This document shows, in pieces, positions 9,668 through 17,813 of a DNA stretch of 64,000 nt; positions within the stretch are counted from its first letter, which is position 1; each line of letters opens with the position of its first letter. Made by a program: the position numbers and the translations under genes. Below the pieces are notes generated by a model. The model ran no database searches. It had not been told where the DNA came from and was given only the letters and a program-made list of their open reading frames with translations. This stretch comes from Dinoroseobacter sp013215265 (GTDB lineage: Bacteria; Pseudomonadota; Alphaproteobacteria; Rhodobacterales; Rhodobacteraceae): assembly GCA_963691755.1 (NCBI GenBank), contig OY829366.1, positions 2,108,001-2,172,000 of the forward strand. Reading direction: 5' to 3'.

Positions 9668-10342
9668 GTGAGCAACACTGACAGTTTCATTGATGAGGTT
9701 ACCGAGGATCTTCGCAGAGACAAACTGTTCGCGACGTACCGTCGCTATGGTTGGATCGCCGGGCTACTGGTTGTCGTTATTGTTGGGGGCGCTGCTTTTA
9801 ACGAATGGAACCGCGCGCAGAACCGCGCTGCCGCTGAGGCATTTGGCGACGAGGTGTTCACAGCCTTGGAAATGGGCGATGACGCCGAGCGACTCGCAGC
9901 GCTTCAGGCCATTAAAGCGCCTGACGACGGGGGCCCTCTTGTGACCCTTTTGGCGGCGGCAGAAGCCACCACAGCCGAAGAGTTTGATACAGCAGCCGCG
10001 GCCTTGCGCGCTTTGGCAGATAACCCCGAACTGCCGTCGGTCTATCGTGACTTGGCAAATCTGCGCCTTGTTTTGATGGGCTCCGTGGCCCTTGGTCCGG
10101 AAGATCGCCTTGCCCGTATTGAAGCCCTGTCCACGCCTGGTGGTGCGTTCCGCCAGATTGCGCGCGAGCAACAGGCGCTCTTGTTCATAGAGCAGGGTGA
10201 AAAGGATGCTGCGATGGAGCTTCTGAAAGCAATTGCGGAAGATGCATCTTCGACATCTGGGCAGCGCCAACGCGCGGCACAATTGGTTGTGTCTCTTGGC
10301 GGCAGTTTCGAAGACCTCAATCTGGGACAATCTAACCCGTAA
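9668..10342 (+). CDS. YfgM-like TPR-related membrane protein
   Basis: The 224-residue protein has a cytosolic N-terminus (about 25 residues), one membrane helix (YGWIAGLLVVVIVGGAAF) and an Ala-rich helical periplasmic domain. This is the layout of YfgM/TPR_21 proteins, which associate with the SecYEG translocon and periplasmic chaperones. The context supports the call: bamB and der follow on the same strand, the order yfgM-bamB-der known from enterobacteria. The start is GTG at 9668 with a purine-rich AAGGGA upstream. Confidence 0.82.
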   Translation: MSNTDSFIDEVTEDLRRDKLFATYRRYGWIAGLLVVVIVGGAAFNEWNRAQNRAAAEAFGDEVFTALEMGDDAERLAALQAIKAPDDGGPLVTLLAAAEATTAEEFDTAAAALRALADNPELPSVYRDLANLRLVLMGSVALGPEDRLARIEALSTPGGAFRQIAREQQALLFIEQGEKDAAMELLKAIAEDASSTSGQRQRAAQLVVSLGGSFEDLNLGQSNP

Positions 10343-10486
10343 ACCATCATGCAACGCGATTGGCTTTAAAGCGCGCATGGGACTTCCGATTTTCCACAAG
10401 CTGCGGTAAGGTCGCGCAAAATCTGGTGGCGTAACGGGGATAAACTCCGATAGAAGCCAATCAGAGGCACTGGAGTGGGGTAGGCC

Positions 10487-11920
10487 GTGAGCAAGGCTGA
10501 CAGCATTCAATCGCGAGGCGACGAGGCGCATGAGACGTCACTTCTGCGTTCTGCGCGATATGGAGCAACCGTGGCGGTATTGTCCGTGCTGGCGCTGGCC
10601 GGGTGCGACCGCGAACTTATCCTGCCGGGGGATCGCTTCGATGTCAGAACGCCCCTCGCAGACACAAACGATCCGGCCAACAGCCTTGGTGATGCGACAG
10701 TTGAAGTGGATGAGACTGCGGAACTCGTCGCAGAAGCGGAACGTGAAGCGGTGGCTATTCGCCTGCCTGCAACACGAAATCTGACATCCTGGACCCATCG
10801 CAACGGTAGCAACCAGCATCGCACGGAACATCCCGCCCTTGCCCCAAGTCTTACCGAGGTTTGGCGCACGGGCATCGGCGCCGGCGATAGTCGCAAGCAT
10901 CGCATTACTGCATCGCCGGTCGCCGGTGGCGGACGCATCTACACGCTTGATAGCCGCGCAAAAGTAACCGGCATGGATCTCGCGACCGGAGATATTGTTT
11001 GGCAACGTGATCTGTCTCCACCACGGGATCGATCAGATGATGCGTCGGGCGGGGGCCTGACGCTGGGCGGCGATACGCTCTACGTCACATCCGCATTTGG
11101 TACGATCACGGCGCTCGATGCTGCGTCTGGCAACGTGAAGTGGACCCAGGCGCTTGATGCTCCGGCAAATGCCGCGCCGACCGTGGACGGCAACCGCGTT
11201 TACGTTGTGTCGACCGATGCGGTCGCGCGCGCCATCGATACGCGCACTGGTAAGGTTGAATGGCTTCTTGCAGGGGCCCCTAATGTCTCATCTCTCACCG
11301 GCGGCGCAGGGCCGATCATTGATGGTCGGAATGTCGTCCTGCCTTTGCCGTCCGGTGAATTGATCTCGGTGCTGAAGCAAACCGGTATCCGAGTTTGGGG
11401 AACATCTGTGGCAGGGGAACGTGTTGGCCGTGCCTATTCGATTTTCTCGGGCATCACAGGCGATCCAGTCCTCGTCGGCAATACGATCTATACGGGCAGC
11501 CCGCAGGGCAAGACTGTGGCGATCGATGCAGAAACCGGTGACCGTGAATGGACAGCCAATGAAGGGGCTTATGGGCCCGTCTGGCCTGTAGGTGGTTCGC
11601 TTTTCCTGATCTCTGACGAAGCACGGCTCGTGCGTCTGAACGCGCGCACCGGAGAGACTGTCTGGGCCGAGCAGCTTCCATATTTTGAGCATTCACGTCC
11701 CCGCCGTCACCGCGAAATCCACGCCCATTTTGGACCAATTCTGGCTGGTGGTCGCCTGCTTGTGGCCTCGGATGACGGTCTCATGCGCAGCTTTGATCCG
11801 GCCTCTGGCGCACAGGTCAGCAGCACTGAAATTCCGGGAGGCGCGGCGACAGCTCCGATTGTGATCAATGGCACAGCTTATGTCGTATCTACTAACGGAA
11901 TCCTCTACGCTTTCCGCTAG
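10487..11920 (+). CDS. bamB: Outer-membrane assembly lipoprotein BamB-like beta-propeller
   Basis: The 477 residues start with a signal peptide ending in the lipobox LALAGC, so Cys would be lipidated. There follow repeated PQQ-like blades: DSRAKVTGMDLATGDIVW, TAFGTI-type strands, DTRTGKVEW, DAETGDREWTA and NARTGETVW. BamB is the propeller subunit of the BAM complex that inserts beta-barrel proteins. It lies between the YfgM-like gene and der, as in the classical cluster. The start is the GTG at 10487; the leader before the hydrophobic core is rather long (about 25 residues), so a later start is possible. Propeller lipoproteins with other roles exist, but the context favours BamB. Confidence 0.85.
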   Translation: MSKADSIQSRGDEAHETSLLRSARYGATVAVLSVLALAGCDRELILPGDRFDVRTPLADTNDPANSLGDATVEVDETAELVAEAEREAVAIRLPATRNLTSWTHRNGSNQHRTEHPALAPSLTEVWRTGIGAGDSRKHRITASPVAGGGRIYTLDSRAKVTGMDLATGDIVWQRDLSPPRDRSDDASGGGLTLGGDTLYVTSAFGTITALDAASGNVKWTQALDAPANAAPTVDGNRVYVVSTDAVARAIDTRTGKVEWLLAGAPNVSSLTGGAGPIIDGRNVVLPLPSGELISVLKQTGIRVWGTSVAGERVGRAYSIFSGITGDPVLVGNTIYTGSPQGKTVAIDAETGDREWTANEGAYGPVWPVGGSLFLISDEARLVRLNARTGETVWAEQLPYFEHSRPRRHREIHAHFGPILAGGRLLVASDDGLMRSFDPASGAQVSSTEIPGGAATAPIVINGTAYVVSTNGILYAFR

Positions 11921-11985
11921 GGGTTTTCGCGGCGCGCGATTTGGTTTACCCCGCGCGCTCTGACCCAGAAACCGAGTCTTGAAAG

Positions 11986-13482
11986 ATGTCTTTCACCCTT
12001 GCCATCGTAGGGCGTCCGAATGTGGGCAAATCGACCCTGTTCAACCGTTTGGTTGGGCAGCGTCTGGCGTTGGTTGACGACCAGCCTGGTGTGACGCGTG
12101 ACCTGCGCGAAGGTGCTGCACGTCTTGGCGACCTGCGCTTTACTGTGGTGGACACCGCAGGTTTGGAAGAGGTCACCGACGACAGCCTTCAAGGACGGAT
12201 GCGCCGTCTGACAGAACGTGCGGTTGGCATGGCGGATGCCTGTCTTTTCCTCATTGATGCGCGCACAGGCATCACGCCGACAGATGAAGTTTTCGCCGAT
12301 ATTCTAAGACGTTCCTCGAAGAAGGTCATCCTTGCGGCAAACAAGGCAGAAGGCCGCGCAGCCGAAGCCGGGATTTATGAGGCTTTTGGTTTGGGACTTG
12401 GCGACCCGATCGCCATTTCCGCCGAGCACGGGGAAGGCATGGCCGAACTTTTGGTCGCGCTGCAGCCCCTTGTCGACGCTGCCGAGGAAGCCGCAGCCGA
12501 TGATGCCCCAGAGACTGACGTGGATCTGGATGAAGATCTTGAGGATGGCGTCCCGCGCACACCCACCCGTGCCAAGCCCCTGCAGATCGCTGTGGTCGGG
12601 CGGCCAAATGCGGGCAAGTCGACGTTGATCAACCAGCTTCTGGGCGAAGATCGTCTTTTAACCGGACCTGAAGCGGGAATCACGCGTGATGCGATTTCCG
12701 TGCGCATGGACTGGAACGGCACACCGGTTCGGATTTTTGATACTGCGGGCATGCGCAAGAAGGCCAAGGTTCAGGAAAAACTGGAAAAGCTTTCGGTATC
12801 CGACGGATTGCGCGCGGTGAAATTCGCAGAGGTGGTCGTTGTGCTTCTGGATGCCGCGATCCCGTTTGAGCAGCAGGATCTGCGCATTGCGGATCTGGCT
12901 GAGCGCGAGGGCCGTGCGGTCGTCGTTGCTGTGAACAAATGGGATATCGAAGACGACAAGCAGAGCAAGCTTCGCGAGTTGAAAGAAGCCTTCGAGCGGC
13001 TTTTGCCTCAACTTCGTGGCGCACCGCTGATTACAGTCTCTGCCAAAACTGGGCGGGGTATGGATCGGCTGCAAGCTGCCGTTTTGAAGGCCCATGAGGT
13101 TTGGAACCGCCGTGTGCCGACCGCGACACTGAACCGTTGGCTTGCAGCCATGGTTGAGGCACATCCGCCACCCGCACCTGCCGGTCGCCGGATCAAGCTG
13201 CGGTATATGACACAGGCAAAGACCCGCCCGCCAGGCTTTGTCGTGATGTGCTCATTCCCGGACAAAATGTCGGCGTCTTATGAGCGCTACCTGATTAATG
13301 GCTTACGTTTGGATTTCGACATGCCGGGCACGCCGATACGTCTTTGGTTCCGTGGGCAGGGCGACGATAACCCTTACAAGAATAAGACGAAATCAACACC
13401 ATCTCGGTTGCGCAAGCATCTTGGGAAAGCTCCGGCTGATGCGCCCAAACCCTACCGTGGCAAAAAACAACAGAAGACCTAG
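11986..13482 (+). CDS. der: Ribosome biogenesis GTPase Der (EngA)
   Basis: The 498-residue essential GTPase acts in 50S subunit maturation. It has two tandem G domains: the first P-loop GRPNVGKS lies at residues 9-16 with DTAG and NKAE, and the second GRPNAGKS lies near residue 205 with DTAGMRKK and NKWD. They are separated by an acidic linker (about 170-190) and followed by a C-terminal KH-like domain (TQAKTRPPGFVVMC). A basic tail ends the protein. It is the last gene of the yfgM-bamB-der block and is followed at once by a small hairpin. Confidence 0.97.
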   Translation: MSFTLAIVGRPNVGKSTLFNRLVGQRLALVDDQPGVTRDLREGAARLGDLRFTVVDTAGLEEVTDDSLQGRMRRLTERAVGMADACLFLIDARTGITPTDEVFADILRRSSKKVILAANKAEGRAAEAGIYEAFGLGLGDPIAISAEHGEGMAELLVALQPLVDAAEEAAADDAPETDVDLDEDLEDGVPRTPTRAKPLQIAVVGRPNAGKSTLINQLLGEDRLLTGPEAGITRDAISVRMDWNGTPVRIFDTAGMRKKAKVQEKLEKLSVSDGLRAVKFAEVVVVLLDAAIPFEQQDLRIADLAEREGRAVVVAVNKWDIEDDKQSKLRELKEAFERLLPQLRGAPLITVSAKTGRGMDRLQAAVLKAHEVWNRRVPTATLNRWLAAMVEAHPPPAPAGRRIKLRYMTQAKTRPPGFVVMCSFPDKMSASYERYLINGLRLDFDMPGTPIRLWFRGQGDDNPYKNKTKSTPSRLRKHLGKAPADAPKPYRGKKQQKT

Positions 13483-13493
13483 GCAGGTCTTTT
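13474..13493 (+). terminator. Short hairpin at the end of der
   Basis: AAGACCT pairs with AGGTCTT across a 4-base loop and runs into a short T stretch. The left arm lies inside the last der codons. The U tract is only three bases, so termination strength is uncertain. Confidence 0.4.
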
Positions 13494-13802
13494 GTGGCAT
13501 TTTTCACGGCCCACCGTGGCACCGTACGCAGGCCTAACCCAGGGTTAATACATGCAATCTAAACCCTGTCATCGGTACCACGTCCCCGGACTGACATCCC
13601 GGTGGCACCTAATCGAAGTGGTTTTCTGCGGTGCACCCCGCAGCCCGAACCGCGCGCAAAGACCCCGGATCAGCCGGGTAGGGAGCGGCAATCGGCATTC
13701 CAACCGGTTCCGGGCAAGATCGCTCCGTGCAAAGTGCGGGCCCGCATCTCCCAATCCTCATATGAGACGCTGACCAGCTTGCCGGGATTTCTCGCGCGGG
13801 CC
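13494..13802. other. 310-base intergenic region with GC-rich hairpins, no supported gene
   Basis: It lies between the convergent der and dsbA-like genes. It contains several short inverted repeats: TGCGG...CCGCA and CCCGG-ATCAG-CCGGG near 13630-13680, and a GTGCGGGCCCGCAT self-complement near 13735-13750. A 73-codon Arg/Pro-rich open frame (13552-13773) has no ribosome-binding site or domain, and I do not call it. A structured transcript or repeat element is possible, but nothing is recognised. Confidence 0.35.
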
Positions 13803-14555
13803 TCAGCCGCGCAGCGATGCAGCAACAGCGCGCATCTGATCTAGCGGAAGATACCCGCGCAGCATTTCACCGTTCATGACAAATGTCGGTGTGCCTGTAA
13901 TCTGCAAACGCTGGGCCAGAGCACGCGTGGCATTGATCACTTCTGTAACAGAAGCGCTGTTGGCGTGGGTCATGATCTCGTCCGCGTTAAGGCCAACTTC
14001 GGTTGCCAATTGGCGGAATGTGGCCTCATCCGGATTGCCGCGCAGTGAAATCAGGGCTTCGTGGACTGCACCATAGGCATCGGAACCGGCAAGTTGCAGC
14101 ACTGCAATTGCGAAGCGGGACGAGGCGACTGAGGCGTCTCCAAGGATTGGGAACTCCTTGATAATTAGACGGATATTTCCATCACTCTCGACAAGCTGCT
14201 TTACATCTTCATGCGCACGGCGACAATATCCGCAGCGATAATCGACGAACTCAACCAGCGTGATATCCCCATCCGGATTTCCGGTCTCCCAGGACCGCGT
14301 GGTGTCGTGCAGCTCTGCAAGATTGGCCTGAACCATGGCGACATCGTTTTGCGCCTGAGCCGCTTGCTGGCGTTCTTCCATGATTTGTACGGCTTCCAGA
14401 ATGACCTCGGGGTTGGCCAGGAGATACGCGCGGACTTCAGCGCGGAATTGGGCGCGTTCTTCATCGGTCATATCCATACCCGCGCTTTGCGCGAATGCAC
14501 CCAGTGGGAAAAGAAGTGCTACAATCAGAAAAACGGGACGAAAGAAGGCGCGCAT
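13803..14555 (-). CDS. DsbA-family periplasmic thiol oxidoreductase
   Basis: The 250-residue protein has a signal peptide ending in GAFAQ and then a helical N-terminal segment with TDEERAQFRAEVRAYLLANPEVI, typical of the Com1/ScsC-like branch. The thioredoxin domain has the active site CGYC in VEFVDYRCGYCRRAH and the cis-Pro loop ITGTPTFVMNG. It should oxidise or isomerise disulfides in the periplasm. The start at 14555 places the signal peptide at the N-terminus. An upstream in-frame ATG (14681) would put 42 non-secretory residues first and overlap the divergent gene start. Confidence 0.9.
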   Translation of the reverse strand: MRAFFRPVFLIVALLFPLGAFAQSAGMDMTDEERAQFRAEVRAYLLANPEVILEAVQIMEERQQAAQAQNDVAMVQANLAELHDTTRSWETGNPDGDITLVEFVDYRCGYCRRAHEDVKQLVESDGNIRLIIKEFPILGDASVASSRFAIAVLQLAGSDAYGAVHEALISLRGNPDEATFRQLATEVGLNADEIMTHANSASVTEVINATRALAQRLQITGTPTFVMNGEMLRGYLPLDQMRAVAASLRG

Positions 14556-14714
14556 AACGTGTGTCCTGTCAAAATAAGCGGGTCCTGCAAGCGTTATCGC
14601 GTCAATCCTCAATTGCCCAGCCCCGGCGTTTGACAAAGCAGTGATCCGGCCGCTTGACGTCATGCCTTTGCCTTGGAACAAGCGACACGAGGTTCACACC
14701 GAAGGCTATTTGCG

Positions 14715-15854
14715 ATGAAACTTGCCCCCCGCGCTCATGTCGATCCGTTCATTGTTATGGATGTTCTGCGCGAGGCCAACCGGCTGGAGGAGGCAGGGCG
14801 CTCTATCGTGCACATGGAAGTTGGCCAGCCCGCCACACCTGCGCCTCAGACCGCAAAAGCCGCACTCCGGGACGGGCTGGACACCGGTGCACTTGGCTAT
14901 ACTGAAGGCCTGGGCTTGCCCAAGCTACGTGCTGGGATCGCGGAGCTTTATGACAAATGGTACGGGCTCGATCTGGATCCGGCGCGGGTGATTGTCACCT
15001 CGGGATCATCGGGTGCATTCGTTCTGGCTTTCACTGCGCTTTTCGATGCGGGTGCGAAGGTTGGGGTGTGTGAGCCGGGCTACCCGTCCTATCGGTCGAT
15101 CCTGAAGGCCTTGTCCTTGCAGCCCGTGGGGTTACCAACCACACACGATCAGGGTCATCGCCTGCAACCACAAGCGCTGGCGAATGCTGATGTGGCAGGC
15201 GCAATTGTGGCGAGCCCAAATAATCCGACGGGCACCATGCTCGATCGTGACGCTTTGGCGGGCCTGATCGATGCAATGGGGCAGAAAGCGTTCATCTCAG
15301 ACGAGATCTACCATGGTCTGGAATGGGGCGCTCGTGCGGTCAGTGCGTTGGAGATCACGGACGAGGTCTACATCATAAATTCCTTCTCGAAATACTTCTC
15401 GATGACCGGTTGGCGCGTCGGCTGGATGGTCGTGCCCGAGGACCATGTCCGTGTGATGGAACGCCTGGCGCAAAATCTTTTTATTTGCGCGCCCCATGCC
15501 AGCCAGCTTGCGGCTATTGGTGCCTTGGAGGGACATGAAGAATTACAGGCAAACCGTTCTGTTTACGAAGGAAATCGTGCTATTCTGATGAAAGGCCTGG
15601 CCGAAGCCGGCTTCACGCAGATCGCGCCGCCGGATGGGGCGTTCTACATATATGCTGACGTGGGCCATCTGACTGACGACAGCCGCGCCCTTGCGGATGA
15701 AATCCTGCAAACCGCGGGCGTGGCCGTAACCCCCGGGCTTGATTTCGATCCAAAGCGAGGCGCGCGTACATTGCGGTTTTCCTATGCTGGATCCCGCGAA
15801 GACATGATCGAAGGTGTGGCACGTTTGAAAGACTTTATGGCGTCCCGCAGTTAG
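14715..15854 (+). CDS. Class I/II PLP-dependent aminotransferase
   Basis: The 379-residue fold-type I aminotransferase shows VTSGSSGAFVLAF, the ASPNNPTGT segment (Asn contact to PLP), SDEIYHGL (Asp/Tyr contacts), the Schiff-base Lys in INSFSKYFSMTGWRVGW, and a C-terminal RFSYAGS Arg that binds the substrate carboxylate. The amino-acid substrate cannot be assigned. The ATG at 14715, with GAAGG about nine bases upstream, matches the usual family N-terminus. A 14673 start would add 14 residues. It is divergent from the DsbA-like gene. Confidence 0.9.
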   Translation: MKLAPRAHVDPFIVMDVLREANRLEEAGRSIVHMEVGQPATPAPQTAKAALRDGLDTGALGYTEGLGLPKLRAGIAELYDKWYGLDLDPARVIVTSGSSGAFVLAFTALFDAGAKVGVCEPGYPSYRSILKALSLQPVGLPTTHDQGHRLQPQALANADVAGAIVASPNNPTGTMLDRDALAGLIDAMGQKAFISDEIYHGLEWGARAVSALEITDEVYIINSFSKYFSMTGWRVGWMVVPEDHVRVMERLAQNLFICAPHASQLAAIGALEGHEELQANRSVYEGNRAILMKGLAEAGFTQIAPPDGAFYIYADVGHLTDDSRALADEILQTAGVAVTPGLDFDPKRGARTLRFSYAGSREDMIEGVARLKDFMASRS

Positions 15855-15907
15855 GGTAGTCTACGGATAGACGAGCAGCCGTATAAGCCACCAAAGGCAG
15901 GCACCCA

Positions 15908-17113
15908 ATGTTTAGAAGTCTCTGGATCAGCGCCTTGGCGTGCGTTCTTTTCTGGTCGCCCTTGTTGGCGCAGGAGCTGAGCGCGCCTGCTATAGCAATT
16001 CCTGAATTCAGCGAGATTAGGGACCGGGGACGGGCCGTTGAGGTCACGCTCGCCCTGTCTAAAGGCGTTCCGTTTCGCCTGCGTCTGGTCGAAGATCCGG
16101 TTGAGCTGCAGATCGAACTGCAAGGTGCATCCTTGTCAGCTCTCGCAGTACCAGAGCTGGACAAAAGTGAAGAGGTTGCGGGGCTGAATGCAACGCCCGT
16201 ATCGGCGAACTGGTCCCGCCTGTCTGTGGAATTTGAACGCCCTCACGCAATTGAAACGGCTCAGATGCGCGTTGATGAGGCCAGCGGTGCAGCCGTGCTG
16301 CAGATCATCCTGCGCGCCATCAGCCGGTCGGAATTTGCAGCCCTCTCTGAACCGCGCTCTGAGACTATGGTTTTGCCTGCGGCCCCGCGCACCCGGCAAC
16401 AGGGGGACCGAGCGCTCGTAATCGTACTGGATCCGGGTCACGGTGGGTTTGATCCCGGTGCACAGAACGGGGGATATTCCGAAGCTGTTCTGATGCTGAC
16501 CTTTGCGCGCGAGTTGCGCGAAAAGCTGGTGCGCAGCGGGACCTTCGAGGTGATCCTGACACGAAACGCAGATAGTTTTGTGCCCTTGCCGGAACGTGTG
16601 GCCATTGCCCGGCGCGCGCGCGCAGATGCATTTATCTCGTTGCACGCAGATGCTCTGGCCGCCGGCCGCGCGACAGGGGCTACGGTCTACACGCTCAGCG
16701 ATGAAGGATCAGACGAAGCATCGCAGATTTTGGCGGAACGCATGGACCGTGCGGACCTGCTTGCGGGTGTTGATCTTTCCGGCGCCGATGATGCGGTTGC
16801 AACCGTCTTGATGGAGCTTGCCCGCGCGGAAACGCGCCCGCGTTCAGAATTGCTTGCAGGGCATTTGGTAAGCCAGATGGATCTGGCGCTTGGCGGGATG
16901 CACAAACGTCCCCGGGCACAGGCAGATTTCTCGGTGCTCCGTGCGCCTGACATCCCCTCGGCCCTCGTTGAACTGGGGTTTCTGACATCCGACAGTGATC
17001 TCGAAAATCTGCTCAATCCGTATTGGCGCGATCAAGCGTCTGAGGGCATTTTGCGCGCGCTTCAGGGCTGGGCGCTCGATGACGCCGCCTCAGCTGCACT
17101 GATCCGGCAATAA
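15908..17113 (+). CDS. N-acetylmuramoyl-L-alanine amidase (AmiC type)
   Basis: The 401-residue periplasmic hydrolase cleaves the MurNAc-L-Ala bond during daughter-cell separation. It has a signal peptide (first 22 residues, ending LLAQ), an AMIN-like beta domain (about 30-150), and an Amidase_3 catalytic domain opening with VLDPGHGGFDPGA (Zn His). The domain continues with EAVLMLTFARELRE (Zn Glu), SLHADA (Zn His) and PSALVELGFLTS with the catalytic Glu. The EnvC/NlpD-type activator is not nearby. The cell-wall gene PBP1A follows after rpiB. Confidence 0.93.
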   Translation: MFRSLWISALACVLFWSPLLAQELSAPAIAIPEFSEIRDRGRAVEVTLALSKGVPFRLRLVEDPVELQIELQGASLSALAVPELDKSEEVAGLNATPVSANWSRLSVEFERPHAIETAQMRVDEASGAAVLQIILRAISRSEFAALSEPRSETMVLPAAPRTRQQGDRALVIVLDPGHGGFDPGAQNGGYSEAVLMLTFARELREKLVRSGTFEVILTRNADSFVPLPERVAIARRARADAFISLHADALAAGRATGATVYTLSDEGSDEASQILAERMDRADLLAGVDLSGADDAVATVLMELARAETRPRSELLAGHLVSQMDLALGGMHKRPRAQADFSVLRAPDIPSALVELGFLTSDSDLENLLNPYWRDQASEGILRALQGWALDDAASAALIRQ

Positions 17114-17206
17114 GCCCTCTCGTCCAGCTTAAATCGTGTAAATTGACAATCGGTGGCGTGCCTGTTCCAAGGCGCAGACCTTGAAGATTTTCGGAGCCAG
17201 CTGCCC

Positions 17207-17656
17207 ATGACAATCGCCCCTCGTATCGTTCTGTCCAGCGACCATGCTGCCATCGATCTGCGCCGCAAAATCGCAGACCATGTGGTCGCCAAGGGATGGA
17301 TTGTTTCCGACATTGGTCCAACAACTCCGGAAAGCACACATTATCCCAAGCATGGTCAGGCAGCGGCAAACGCCGTGATCGCGGGCGAGGCAGATCTGGG
17401 CATCATCTTGTGCGGCACCGGGCAGGGCATCATGATGGCGGCCAACAAGGTGCCGGGCATTCGATGTGGCGTTTGCAGTGATCCGTTTTCCGCGCGCATG
17501 ATCCGGGCCCACAATGACGCAAACATGCTGTCGATTGGCGCACGTGTGGTGGGCGATGCGCTCGCCTTGGAGATCGTCGACGTATTTCTCGATACATCCT
17601 TCGAAGGTGGACGGCACGCAACCCGGGTGGAAATGATCGAGCCGCAAGACGCCTGA
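17207..17656 (+). CDS. rpiB: Ribose-5-phosphate isomerase B
   Basis: The 149-residue RpiB/LacAB enzyme interconverts ribose-5-P and ribulose-5-P. Motifs are SSDHAAIDLR (phosphate/base site), DIGPTT, GIILCGTGQGIMMAANKVPGIR (the catalytic Cys lies in the CGTGQG loop) and AHNDANMLSIGARV. The ATG at 17207 has GGAG ten bases upstream and gives the normal family length. The frame is open further upstream but without a plausible start signal. Confidence 0.95.
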   Translation: MTIAPRIVLSSDHAAIDLRRKIADHVVAKGWIVSDIGPTTPESTHYPKHGQAAANAVIAGEADLGIILCGTGQGIMMAANKVPGIRCGVCSDPFSARMIRAHNDANMLSIGARVVGDALALEIVDVFLDTSFEGGRHATRVEMIEPQDA

Positions 17657-17813
17657 GCATTGAGGGCGCATTCTAGGGTCTCAAGATCGGCGGTCCCTCG
17701 CCATATTGTGACCCTGCTCCGGCTGTCGTCTTGCGCTTTGGCGCGTTAGAGGATTTTGACGCTTCGAGGCAGAGCGCGTATATTTGCGCGGCTTGTGGGA
17801 TCAGGAGGATCGG

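Noticed and set aside
13552..13773. 73-codon frame after der
   Set aside because: No ribosome-binding site, extreme Arg/Pro/Ser composition and no recognisable domain.
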